21,172 bases of DNA. Origin: a virus. Shown one piece after another: positions 11,403 through 19,453 of the stretch; positions within the stretch are counted from its first letter, which is position 1; each line of letters begins with the position of its first letter. The translations under genes were made by a program, and so were the position numbers. Under the pieces are notes generated by a model, which was given only the letters and a program-made list of their open reading frames with translations, searched no databases and was not told the DNA's origin. The stretch is taken from the IMG/VR virus record IMGVR_UViG_3300001450_000408, positions 1 to 21,172 of that record; one strand, 5' to 3'.

Positions 11403-14400
11403 CCGACTAACTGCCTTGGTTTGCGCTTGACCGACATAATACCGGATTCTTCCATGCGGCCTACACCGCTTCCGGCACCGCCGGTTATGTAGCCGCCGTG
11501 CGCGGCGAAGACTGTATCGTTCGCGCCGAACAACTCGCGGCCTCTAGCGGCAACGACCTGAGAAGCTTGGCCCGTGGGCCGTTGGCCTCCCGGCTCGTCC
11601 ACCCCCTGAAATGCTGGTCTTTGAAGTCCAATGGGACTGCTCTGACTAAGTACGGATGCCGAAGAAGGAGACCTTGACGGTGGCAGGGCAGACGCAACTC
11701 GGCGCGTGGATGGCTCGACGGGCTGCACGGAGGACTGAGGCCCTACTCCACCGGGCTCGTCAACTTCTTCCAGGCCTCTTTCTATAATAGAAAGGCTGGC
11801 ACCGGGCCTTCTAGGGGGGGTGGTAACTACATCTAAGGCCGTTTGGCCCAGCGTTGCCCAGAACCCGTTACTTTGCTGCCCGACACGCAAGCCCAACTCC
11901 ACACCCTTTGCGGGGTATAGCGCCGCGTCGATCATAAGATCCTTGACCCGTCCTGCTGTTACTCTCAACCCTAGTGTCCTGCCAACCCTAGCACCAGCGG
12001 CTGCGGCCCAAAGCTGGTTTACTAGATTGGTCGTATTAGCTGCCCCGAGGGCGGAGATTCTACCCAAGAAGGCCCAGCCGCTAAGGTTAACGGCATTCGA
12101 TGGATCTACCACAGATAAGATCTTGCTGCCTTGCGTAAAGTTAGAAGTCTCAAAGGCCGTCAGCGCCATTTTTTCCAAACCGGGAAGGATAGTAGGGTTG
12201 TCCGGAAAGGCTTCCCGTATAATTGTCTGGACGCGAGGATTCCCGATCAGTTCCCGGAACTTGACCGGATCAAAAGCCTGCATGGAAAGATCGGAAGTTT
12301 CCTTGATAAGCTCGTCTGTGCGTGTAAGGGACCGTTTAACAATTTGGCCTATGATAGAAGCCTGCAACCCTCTTTCTGCCGCCTTGTCCCCACGGATAAT
12401 GGACAGAAACTCCTGAATATCTTGTTTAGGGCGGCTGTTGCCCGGGTTTAATATGTTCCTAAAAAGAGTATCCGTAGCGAGTCCGGGGTCTGCGCCAAAG
12501 ACTTCAGAAAAAGCGTTGTCATCAGAAGCCCGGCTTCTCCGCTGACCAATATACTCTAGGTAGTCATCTATTTTAAAACCGTTAAGGTCCAACTCACCCC
12601 GGTTTACGAGTTCCGTAAGTTGATTCCTTGTTTTATCTCTCCGAAGGCTTTTTATCGCGTCTAACTGGATCGCAAGATTGTCGGCATCATTTATAAGACC
12701 TACAACGGTGCGCTTCTCCGGCGCGTCGGGAGGACCGTTGTCTTTCAGAAACTTTATCGCAGCCTTGTTCTTTTGCCGGAAAGTATCCAACCCTTTTGAG
12801 TCTACGCCATCCGGGAATCTAAGGGCCAACCTTTCTAGGACAATGGCTTCGGCTATTTCTAAAGAGCGCGGAGATACTGGGGCATCTTGTTTGATTCTTA
12901 GCTCAAAAGGAGTACCTTCTTTCCCTACCCGAATCATCTCAAAAGGAGAATCGGCTCTGGCAAAAAGAGACGTGTCCCCGCCTAAAGCGGCTTCGTTTAT
13001 GGTTGCCACGCGCTTTCCGTCGGCCCCCTGTTTGACGGTGACAAAATCGGGAAGTTCGGCGGTGGCTTCTTGAAGTTGTCTTATCTTGGCCGCAGCCGCT
13101 GGTGCTCCTACCTGCAAGGGAAGGACGGCTTCTGCAACATTTTCTACTTCGACCTTAACCTCGGAGCCCCGGCTCTTGTCCAATACAGTTCCTTGAGAGT
13201 CTCCCAAAGACCTTCTTACTCGGTCGGCTTCCTTCGCAAGTTTTAACTTTCCTAAATCTAAGTCCGGGAAGGTCCTGGGATTTAAAAGCTGCTCAACCGT
13301 CGTTCTAAGATCAAGAAGGTTCCTGTGCTTGGTCGTTGCTCCGTTAAGCGCCTTTTCGGCTCTTGCCGCGTCTCCCAATTCGGTAGTAAATTCTACAACA
13401 TCATCTGCGGATGTCCCTTTTCGTATTACATCTCCGTCAGGGCCTTTGGCGGTCAATCTCCCTATCGGCGGAACAACAACGCCGTCTTCCAACCCAAGAG
13501 CTTTATTTGTAATATCATCAATGGAGTTTTGTGCTTTTTGAGCGGCTGTTGCAAACCCTTCCATCTTCTTGTCAAGGGACCGAGCCTCCTTTGAAGAAGT
13601 CAGCCCATCCCCCAACTCAAGTATTCTTTTCTTCTGTCTAGATATTTCGGCAAAGACGCGCTGTAGACCTTCCGGTGCAAGACCTTTTGCCATCTCCAGA
13701 GACATGTTTTCCCAGTCCATGTCCGGACTGCTTTCGAAATCAGCGACAGCCCGTTTTCCAGCGTCGTCAAGATCCCTCACAGCGTTTGCAGTGTAGGTCT
13801 GAAGCGTTCGATAATTGTCTTCGGACAATATGCGATCAGCTTCACGTTGTTCATTTAACCGGGCCTCCACTTGATCCCGTTGCGCTATAGCGTCATCCCG
13901 GCGGCGCTCAAGGTTAGGTATTGCCTCCTCCGAGTTGCTTATCCTCCCCGCTGTGGCGTCCTCCTTTCGAGACCGGTTCATCCAAGCTATAAGAGATCGG
14001 GAACCCGCAAGTTGGGCAAGCTGCGGCGGAATGAGTTTCATATTGAACGCTTCTCCGGGAGAGAAGTTTTCAAACCGTTGTGTAGCCCACTGCTCTACAG
14101 TCATTCCGGAAATGTCCGCGTCATTGGAAGGGTCCCTTGACCCTTTGGGAAAGACAATGTTTTCCGTAACCTTGACGTCTAGGCCATCTACCCGGCTGTA
14201 GGCAGCCTTTACAAACGCTCGCCATTCTCTTCCGGCGTCGTCGTATGTGCCTCGAATCAAATCGCCGACCATGCCTCTTTCCGCTGCTGGCAGGTCGTCG
14301 ACGGATTTTAAATTCAAGTTTTTCAGGTACAAATCTACGCTGTCGTTTAAAAAAACAACCCGGTCGTTAGCAGCGGCTTGCGCTTTTGCGAGGGCGTCGT

Positions 14401-16165
14401 CCATCTTTGCCGACAAGTCTTGTTCGATGGCCCCCACTCGTTGTTTTGTCTGCGGGTCCAACCAAAGAAGCTCCGAAGGCTCAACCCCTCTTTGGTCTCC
14501 CTCCATAACCAGTGTTCGACGGGTGCTCTCAAACTCCGGAACCCCTCCGCGTTTGGCGTTTTTCAAATCAACACGCAACTCGTCCGGAGTACCTCCCGGC
14601 TTGCCGTTGAAATTCAAATCGTCATAGGCCCTCTTAAACGTTCCTTCGATATAGTTAAAGAAAGCTTCTCGGCGCTGTACCAACCGTTTCGATTCATCCC
14701 GAAAGAACCTAGCTGCCACCCCTGGGGCTCTGTCCTTGGCAGCCGATTCTAGAACAGCCTCGTAGAAGTTTGCTGTCCGGGACAGATTATCGGCAGATGC
14801 TTGGTTCGCCTCAATTTCTTTTTGCAGCCGTTCCTGTACTTTCGGATCCGTCTCTTGAGAAAGGCGGTCTCTTTTGATCTGAATCTCCGCCTTCAATATC
14901 GCTGCTTCAGTCCGCGCCAGTTCGGGAGTCGTCATCGCAAGGCCGGAGGCGGCGTCAACGTGCTTCCCGCCTCTGATAGCTTCTTCTAACAGATTAGCGG
15001 TGCTTTTTACCGCTGCGCGGGAATCCGCGGAGTCCCCGAGATTTCTTTGCACGAAACTAGCCGCTGCGCGACCCGGCCTGAGAAGAGGATCGACAACAGC
15101 GCCAGTTAATTTTCTAATAACAGGTCCTTGGAGGAGCGAGGTGACTGTGCTCCTTACCGCAAGCGGTGCAAAAAGGCCGCTTCCTATGGCTACGGATGCC
15201 TTAACCCACCCTGCGGCTTCCGGGTCAACCTCCTGTAGCAGGTCTAAAGAAGCCGCTGTTGCGGCACCACCCACAAAACCAAAATTAAACTCCTGACGTA
15301 TGTTCCGGCGGCCACCTTTATTCAAGAGGCTGTAGGCAGCGTCGGCTTTGTCTATAAAGGATTGGTTGGCTTTTTTGACCAAGGATTGAACGTTTTCCGG
15401 GGATGTGGCAGCTTCTCCAAGTTCCCTAGCACTCTCCTTCGAGAACCTTGAGAAAAGGTACTGCGCGCCATCCTGCAAAAGCTTTGCAGGAGCCGTGACT
15501 CCCTTCACCATTAAGGGCCCGCTAGTCCCCATTTCTAAACCCGTCGCAAGCATTTTTTCGTACCAACCTCTGGCATCCGGGGTCATGTCCGTCCCGATAG
15601 AATCCTCGAAAGGCTTGAAACCCCAATTGTCTTGAGCCCATTTGTCCGCCTGCCGGAGGTACTGCGAGAACCGCCCCTGCTGGCCCTTGGTCCCGTAATT
15701 TTTTGCAAACTCCCGGGTCTCCTGAGATCTCTTTTGCCGGGTCTCGTTAACCCCGAAGGGGTCGACTCCCGTCAAGGCTTCATAGCCCATGGCTGCAAGC
15801 TCCCCGGGATTCGGGACATAGGACAACAGGGCAAAGATATCTGGGAGTCCTCCTGCTAAATAGGCCGGGATGCTACGAACTGTAGGCGCGACAACGCGAC
15901 TACCAAAACCTCGTTCGTCTTTCGACCGGAGGCCCTTTAAAAGCGGTCCCATCGTCTTCGCGAGAGCGCGGCCCGCGGGGGAAAGAAGCTTTTCATTTGA
16001 TTTTAACAGAGGAATTAGCTGCTCTGGGGTGTAACCCAGGTCTTGCCTTACCTTAGATCCGGTTTTTTGGTTAAAAAACTCATACGTAGAAGCTCCCGTA
16101 CCCTCATCGGTTGCAATAAACCTACCCTTAATTCCCTCACTTGGGGTGTCAAATTCATCCGCCAT
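11399..16165 (-). CDS. Giant (1588 aa) virion protein, probable internal/ejection protein
   Basis: This is the largest gene of the window, inside the structural block. I recognise no enzymatic domain, and I looked for lysozyme and transglycosylase motifs without success. Long Ala/Gly-rich hydrophobic segments occur near residues 100-126 (AYLAGGLPDIFALLSYVPNP), 293-311 and 319-346, with another around 1390-1430 (AFLGRISALGAANTTNLVNQ and onward). Charged coiled-coil stretches appear near 415-470 and in the middle (NLERRRDDAIAQRDQVEARL). Giant helical proteins with scattered membrane-active stretches, encoded late in the structural operon, are typical of podovirus ejection proteins that leave the capsid with the DNA and form a channel in the cell envelope. 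That role is inferred. The C-terminus ESGIMSVKRKPRQLVG is basic. The ribosome site is AAGGGA, and the TGA overlaps the lysin start. Confidence 0.72.
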   Translation of the reverse strand: MADEFDTPSEGIKGRFIATDEGTGASTYEFFNQKTGSKVRQDLGYTPEQLIPLLKSNEKLLSPAGRALAKTMGPLLKGLRSKDERGFGSRVVAPTVRSIPAYLAGGLPDIFALLSYVPNPGELAAMGYEALTGVDPFGVNETRQKRSQETREFAKNYGTKGQQGRFSQYLRQADKWAQDNWGFKPFEDSIGTDMTPDARGWYEKMLATGLEMGTSGPLMVKGVTAPAKLLQDGAQYLFSRFSKESARELGEAATSPENVQSLVKKANQSFIDKADAAYSLLNKGGRRNIRQEFNFGFVGGAATAASLDLLQEVDPEAAGWVKASVAIGSGLFAPLAVRSTVTSLLQGPVIRKLTGAVVDPLLRPGRAAASFVQRNLGDSADSRAAVKSTANLLEEAIRGGKHVDAASGLAMTTPELARTEAAILKAEIQIKRDRLSQETDPKVQERLQKEIEANQASADNLSRTANFYEAVLESAAKDRAPGVAARFFRDESKRLVQRREAFFNYIEGTFKRAYDDLNFNGKPGGTPDELRVDLKNAKRGGVPEFESTRRTLVMEGDQRGVEPSELLWLDPQTKQRVGAIEQDLSAKMDDALAKAQAAANDRVVFLNDSVDLYLKNLNLKSVDDLPAAERGMVGDLIRGTYDDAGREWRAFVKAAYSRVDGLDVKVTENIVFPKGSRDPSNDADISGMTVEQWATQRFENFSPGEAFNMKLIPPQLAQLAGSRSLIAWMNRSRKEDATAGRISNSEEAIPNLERRRDDAIAQRDQVEARLNEQREADRILSEDNYRTLQTYTANAVRDLDDAGKRAVADFESSPDMDWENMSLEMAKGLAPEGLQRVFAEISRQKKRILELGDGLTSSKEARSLDKKMEGFATAAQKAQNSIDDITNKALGLEDGVVVPPIGRLTAKGPDGDVIRKGTSADDVVEFTTELGDAARAEKALNGATTKHRNLLDLRTTVEQLLNPRTFPDLDLGKLKLAKEADRVRRSLGDSQGTVLDKSRGSEVKVEVENVAEAVLPLQVGAPAAAAKIRQLQEATAELPDFVTVKQGADGKRVATINEAALGGDTSLFARADSPFEMIRVGKEGTPFELRIKQDAPVSPRSLEIAEAIVLERLALRFPDGVDSKGLDTFRQKNKAAIKFLKDNGPPDAPEKRTVVGLINDADNLAIQLDAIKSLRRDKTRNQLTELVNRGELDLNGFKIDDYLEYIGQRRSRASDDNAFSEVFGADPGLATDTLFRNILNPGNSRPKQDIQEFLSIIRGDKAAERGLQASIIGQIVKRSLTRTDELIKETSDLSMQAFDPVKFRELIGNPRVQTIIREAFPDNPTILPGLEKMALTAFETSNFTQGSKILSVVDPSNAVNLSGWAFLGRISALGAANTTNLVNQLWAAAAGARVGRTLGLRVTAGRVKDLMIDAALYPAKGVELGLRVGQQSNGFWATLGQTALDVVTTPPRRPGASLSIIERGLEEVDEPGGVGPQSSVQPVEPSTRRVASALPPSRSPSSASVLSQSSPIGLQRPAFQGVDEPGGQRPTGQASQVVAARGRELFGANDTVFAAHGGYITGGAGSGVGRMEESGIMSVKRKPRQLVG

Positions 16166-16176
16166 CTAATTGTCCC

Positions 16177-18771
16177 TTACTGAGAGTTTTCACGCCAAGC
16201 ATTGAATGAAATTATGCCACGAACAACTCTTTGTCGCATTTTTTCTATCTGGCCCCGGCTGGGTGCGGCATTGGCGGCAAGCCCAAAAGCGGCTTTGGTG
16301 CGGCCTATCAGCCATGCTTCAAACTGTGGCTCATCCATCCGGAGCGGTTGAGTTCCAGAGGCGTCTGTGTCTCTGGTCGCGGGCTTCCAAGGGCCGAACG
16401 TGTGGTTCTGTTCTGTCCTGAAATCGACCCCGGGGACCGTGTATGTATTGTCATACATAGTAGCTTCCAGTTGCCCTTGTGTACGAGTAGCACTACGCTG
16501 CGCGTCGCTCAAGGTTGGGGTAAATTGCCTAGAGGTGGGGTACCGATTGTTCCCGTAATACCCATGCCCGTGCCAATTGTTTTTTGTCGTCAAGGAGGAG
16601 AAGTCCACTCCTGCTTTTGCAGAATCCTCCAACTGCCGCCTCGTCCACCCGAAGTCCCCGCCGTTCTCCATAAGCTGAGACAGTTCAACTGCATTTCGTT
16701 TTAACGCATCGTCGATGAGAATTTTATTAAACTTCTCATCGTTTTGTATGCTGGGAAGAAGTTTCTTATAGTCTTTTGCGTCGTAGTTACTAATCCGGGT
16801 GTCCCCAAACTCCCGGCCTTGTCGGCGAGAATAGCCCGACGACATGCGGTCGGAGGCCGCTTTCAGCCGAGCCCAATGCTTCGAGCCCGCCCCTACAATA
16901 AAATCCCCAAAACCAACCCTCGAGAGAAACCCCCCCGCCGTGCCGGTAGCATAACCGGCCACGCCGGTTTCTATGGCGGCGTTCCTGAATTGAAGTAGCG
17001 CGTCACGAAGCGAAAGCCTTTCCGCGAGAAGGTCGTTCCCGTCGTCGGAAAGTTTATTCTGAATTTTTTCTCGCTTTTCGCGGCTGGCGATAGCAACCTT
17101 CTGAAGAACCGCGCGATGGTCCGTCGAGGAGGCCTGCGGATTCAACGCAGCGTTACGCAGACCGGATTCTATATCTAGTCTTTGTTGAACGGTTTGTTCA
17201 TCGTAATCACCGGTCCCAGGCTTGCCCTCTCCCGTGTACGAGAAGACATCCTCGAAGACGGTCGCGGCTGTTTTCAAACGACCCCACGTCGTTCTGGAAT
17301 CTGCCTCGTTGTCCACATCTGGAAGAGTGCTTAGTACCCCCCCTTCGCCGTCCAGGGGGGTGTAGCGGCTTTCGGCGTTACCTAAAGTCGCCATGGCGGT
17401 TTTGGCGTTTTCAGTAACTGTAGCAGCGGATGTCGCGGCTACCGTGGGGGCATAGCCTATTACTTGGTCTGCTGCGTTTTTTCCTATGATTTCTATGGGT
17501 GTTGCTCCGAACACCGTCGAAGCGGGCAGGGAAAGCATTCGGCGAACGGCGTCTTGCAGGCGGGTACGTTGGGTGTCTGCCGCGGTGTCGCCAAAATCGG
17601 CCTTCAGGATCGTGTCCGAGACGTACCGGAGCTTATTATTAATAAGTTTTATTATACTCGGGTTGGTGATTGTTACATCTCTACTCCGGTCATTTATGCC
17701 TGTACCGGCTGGGATGTATTTAAACGCGAACTTTCCCGCAAGATGAGCCGTGGGGTCAAAGTAAAAGGCCGCTTTTGCGTTGTATGCCGACGTATCTCCG
17801 CTCTCTTTTCCAACTTGGATTTCCGACATTGAGTTAAGCAGCAAACCTAGTCTTGAAGCGGATTGTCTTTGTGCGTCGGTTTCCGTGGTTCCACCAGACT
17901 CCGCCGTTTCGAACTTCGTAGCAGAGACCAGTTTAGTGTTGGCGGGTTGGCGGTAAACGTTTTGGCTTCCCAGTTGGAACAACTGGTTCCCGCTACGAGA
18001 AACTTGGATTCGACGACCGCCCGAATCTACGACGGGCTTCCCAGTAGCCTTGTTCACAACAACAAGGTTGTCCTTGTACGTGTCGGTTCCTTTACCCGCG
18101 CCACCAAAAATATCCCCCGCCTCATTTGTAAGAACATGAGTGCGGTTTTTTCCACTAAGGATAACAGTCGGTTGCGGACCCCCCTCTCCTACCGTCCTAG
18201 CCGCGTATGTTTTAGTAGTAGGATCGAACGTATACTGAAGAGGAACTACGCCCCCAGTCGGCTTGCCGTCTTCACCTACTCGCCTTGCAAAACCACGGTT
18301 TCCTTGCTGCAAGGCCGCAGGCTTGGGCACAGTCCCCATCAGCTTTTCTGCAAGAGCCCGCTTTTCTTTGGCGGTGTTCCCCACCGCCGTGTAAGCGGCC
18401 ATCTTCCGCTGGCGGTCTTCCTGATCTTGTGCCGCCCTCTGAGCCTGCCGCTGCTTCATAAGGTCCGAGGATATCTGGCCCACGTCGGAAGCCAGAGGTG
18501 CAAGCAAGGTCCGGCCTAGCGTACCCGCAGGAGTCTCATTGTCTCCGGGGGGTGCGCCCATAGAGCCAAAGCCCCGCTCCATTAAGGACAGAGCAAACCG
18601 TAGTTGGGCAGCTTCTTTAGACTCTTGATTACGTGCGGCGTAATCCGTCGTACCAAGATAAGCCTTTAGCTCCGCGTCCTTGTCACGAACTGCGTCCATG
18701 TCAGTTTTAAACAGGGGGCCGGATAGACTTTTGTAGATGTTTCCGAACGATCTAGCTCTAGGGTCAGCCAT
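16177..18771 (-). CDS. Unknown 864-residue virion protein, probable internal/ejection protein
   Basis: I do not recognise a family. The start at 18771 has a clear AGGAG six bases upstream. Residues about 1-150 are helical and charged (SSDLMKQRQAQRAAQDQEDR, KMAAYTAVGNTAKEKRALAE). About 170-300 is beta-rich with many Gly and Asn, and after that comes a long alpha-helical region. A hydrophobic Gly-rich stretch lies around 620-650 (AAIETGVAGYATGTAGGFLS). The C-terminal section is rich in Tyr, Asn and Gly (NNWHGHGYYGNNRYPTSRQF). It sits eleven bases upstream of the 1588-residue gene and is clearly in the same operon. Size, order and composition fit a second internal or ejection protein. A tail component is the main alternative. 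Confidence 0.62.
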   Translation of the reverse strand: MADPRARSFGNIYKSLSGPLFKTDMDAVRDKDAELKAYLGTTDYAARNQESKEAAQLRFALSLMERGFGSMGAPPGDNETPAGTLGRTLLAPLASDVGQISSDLMKQRQAQRAAQDQEDRQRKMAAYTAVGNTAKEKRALAEKLMGTVPKPAALQQGNRGFARRVGEDGKPTGGVVPLQYTFDPTTKTYAARTVGEGGPQPTVILSGKNRTHVLTNEAGDIFGGAGKGTDTYKDNLVVVNKATGKPVVDSGGRRIQVSRSGNQLFQLGSQNVYRQPANTKLVSATKFETAESGGTTETDAQRQSASRLGLLLNSMSEIQVGKESGDTSAYNAKAAFYFDPTAHLAGKFAFKYIPAGTGINDRSRDVTITNPSIIKLINNKLRYVSDTILKADFGDTAADTQRTRLQDAVRRMLSLPASTVFGATPIEIIGKNAADQVIGYAPTVAATSAATVTENAKTAMATLGNAESRYTPLDGEGGVLSTLPDVDNEADSRTTWGRLKTAATVFEDVFSYTGEGKPGTGDYDEQTVQQRLDIESGLRNAALNPQASSTDHRAVLQKVAIASREKREKIQNKLSDDGNDLLAERLSLRDALLQFRNAAIETGVAGYATGTAGGFLSRVGFGDFIVGAGSKHWARLKAASDRMSSGYSRRQGREFGDTRISNYDAKDYKKLLPSIQNDEKFNKILIDDALKRNAVELSQLMENGGDFGWTRRQLEDSAKAGVDFSSLTTKNNWHGHGYYGNNRYPTSRQFTPTLSDAQRSATRTQGQLEATMYDNTYTVPGVDFRTEQNHTFGPWKPATRDTDASGTQPLRMDEPQFEAWLIGRTKAAFGLAANAAPSRGQIEKMRQRVVRGIISFNAWRENSQ

Positions 18772-18783
18772 AATTAACTCCTG

Positions 18784-19440
18784 TTAGGCCAAGCCTTGGC
18801 CCATGGGCACTGTATCTTGCATCAACGCTTGCATCATCTCTGGGTCCATGCCCATGGGATCCCCCCCTGTAGCCATTATCCCGGATGGAGCTTGGGACAT
18901 ACCGCCGACCGCGTCTACCAAGGCCGCCGTCTCGTTAGCCATGCCGTCAGCTACCGCACTCTTGGTGGCTATTTCTGTAATGCCACCGCCCATGCCGCCA
19001 CCGGATTCGGCTAGCTCTTCCTGCATCAAAGCGCCCACGCCTTGATCTAGTTGAGCCAGTTGAAGCGTAGGCTGTATGAGAGCCAGTACCGAGACCGGTG
19101 TCTCAGCGGCATCCTGTGGCCCAACGACCGCGGCAAGCCGAGCCCGGTACGTCTCAACATCGGCGTCCTCGTCCCATACGGCGTTCATAATGTCCTTAAA
19201 ACCTGTAGCGCCCTCAAGATTTTGGATGCTACGGCCAACCTCCTGATCCACAGATTCTTTGACCTCGCCAGCCATAGCCTGTTCGAAGAACTTGCGAGCT
19301 TCGGCCTGCTGCATCTCTGGAGGCATTGCATCGATTTCGGCAGCTATCTGCTGCATCTCTGGAGGCATCATTCCGCCCTGCGGCGGCACTTCTCCTCCTG
19401 CGGCCATGCGGAACATCCGTCGATCATATACACCCGGCAT
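18784..19440 (-). CDS. Met-rich 218-residue structural-block protein of unknown role
   Basis: The start at 19440 has an AAAGGG ribosome site seven bases upstream, placed directly after the TAG of the repeat protein gene. The protein is rich in Met, Gln, Ala, Glu and Gly, with a short internal duplication of MPPEMQQ (near residues 25-45). The C-terminal quarter is Met/Gly-rich (MATGGDPMGMDPEMMQALMQ). The centre is acidic and helical (FKDIMNAVWDEDADVETYRA). I know similar Met- and Gln-rich proteins between tail and internal protein genes of marine phages, but they have no assigned function. It might be a scaffold-like or tail-associated protein, and the sequence does not decide. No membrane or signal sequence is present. 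Confidence 0.6.
   Translation of the reverse strand: MPGVYDRRMFRMAAGGEVPPQGGMMPPEMQQIAAEIDAMPPEMQQAEARKFFEQAMAGEVKESVDQEVGRSIQNLEGATGFKDIMNAVWDEDADVETYRARLAAVVGPQDAAETPVSVLALIQPTLQLAQLDQGVGALMQEELAESGGGMGGGITEIATKSAVADGMANETAALVDAVGGMSQAPSGIMATGGDPMGMDPEMMQALMQDTVPMGQGLA
19306..19368 (-). repeat. Two copies of a 21-bp direct repeat within the Met-rich gene
   Basis: An identical 21-base sequence occurs at 19306-19326 and 19348-19368. The copies are 42 bases apart from start to start (14 codons), so the frame is kept. Each copy encodes the heptapeptide MPPEMQQ. DNA identity, not just protein identity, points to a fairly recent duplication or selection on both levels. Confidence 0.75.
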
Positions 19441-19453
19441 AGTAAAACCCTTT

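Noticed and set aside
11820-12416. Long plus-strand open frame (198 codons) opposite the giant virion gene
   Set aside because: Composition is typical of an antisense shadow (Ser/Arg/Leu-rich, no ribosome site), and it lies fully inside a 1588-codon gene with coherent protein features.
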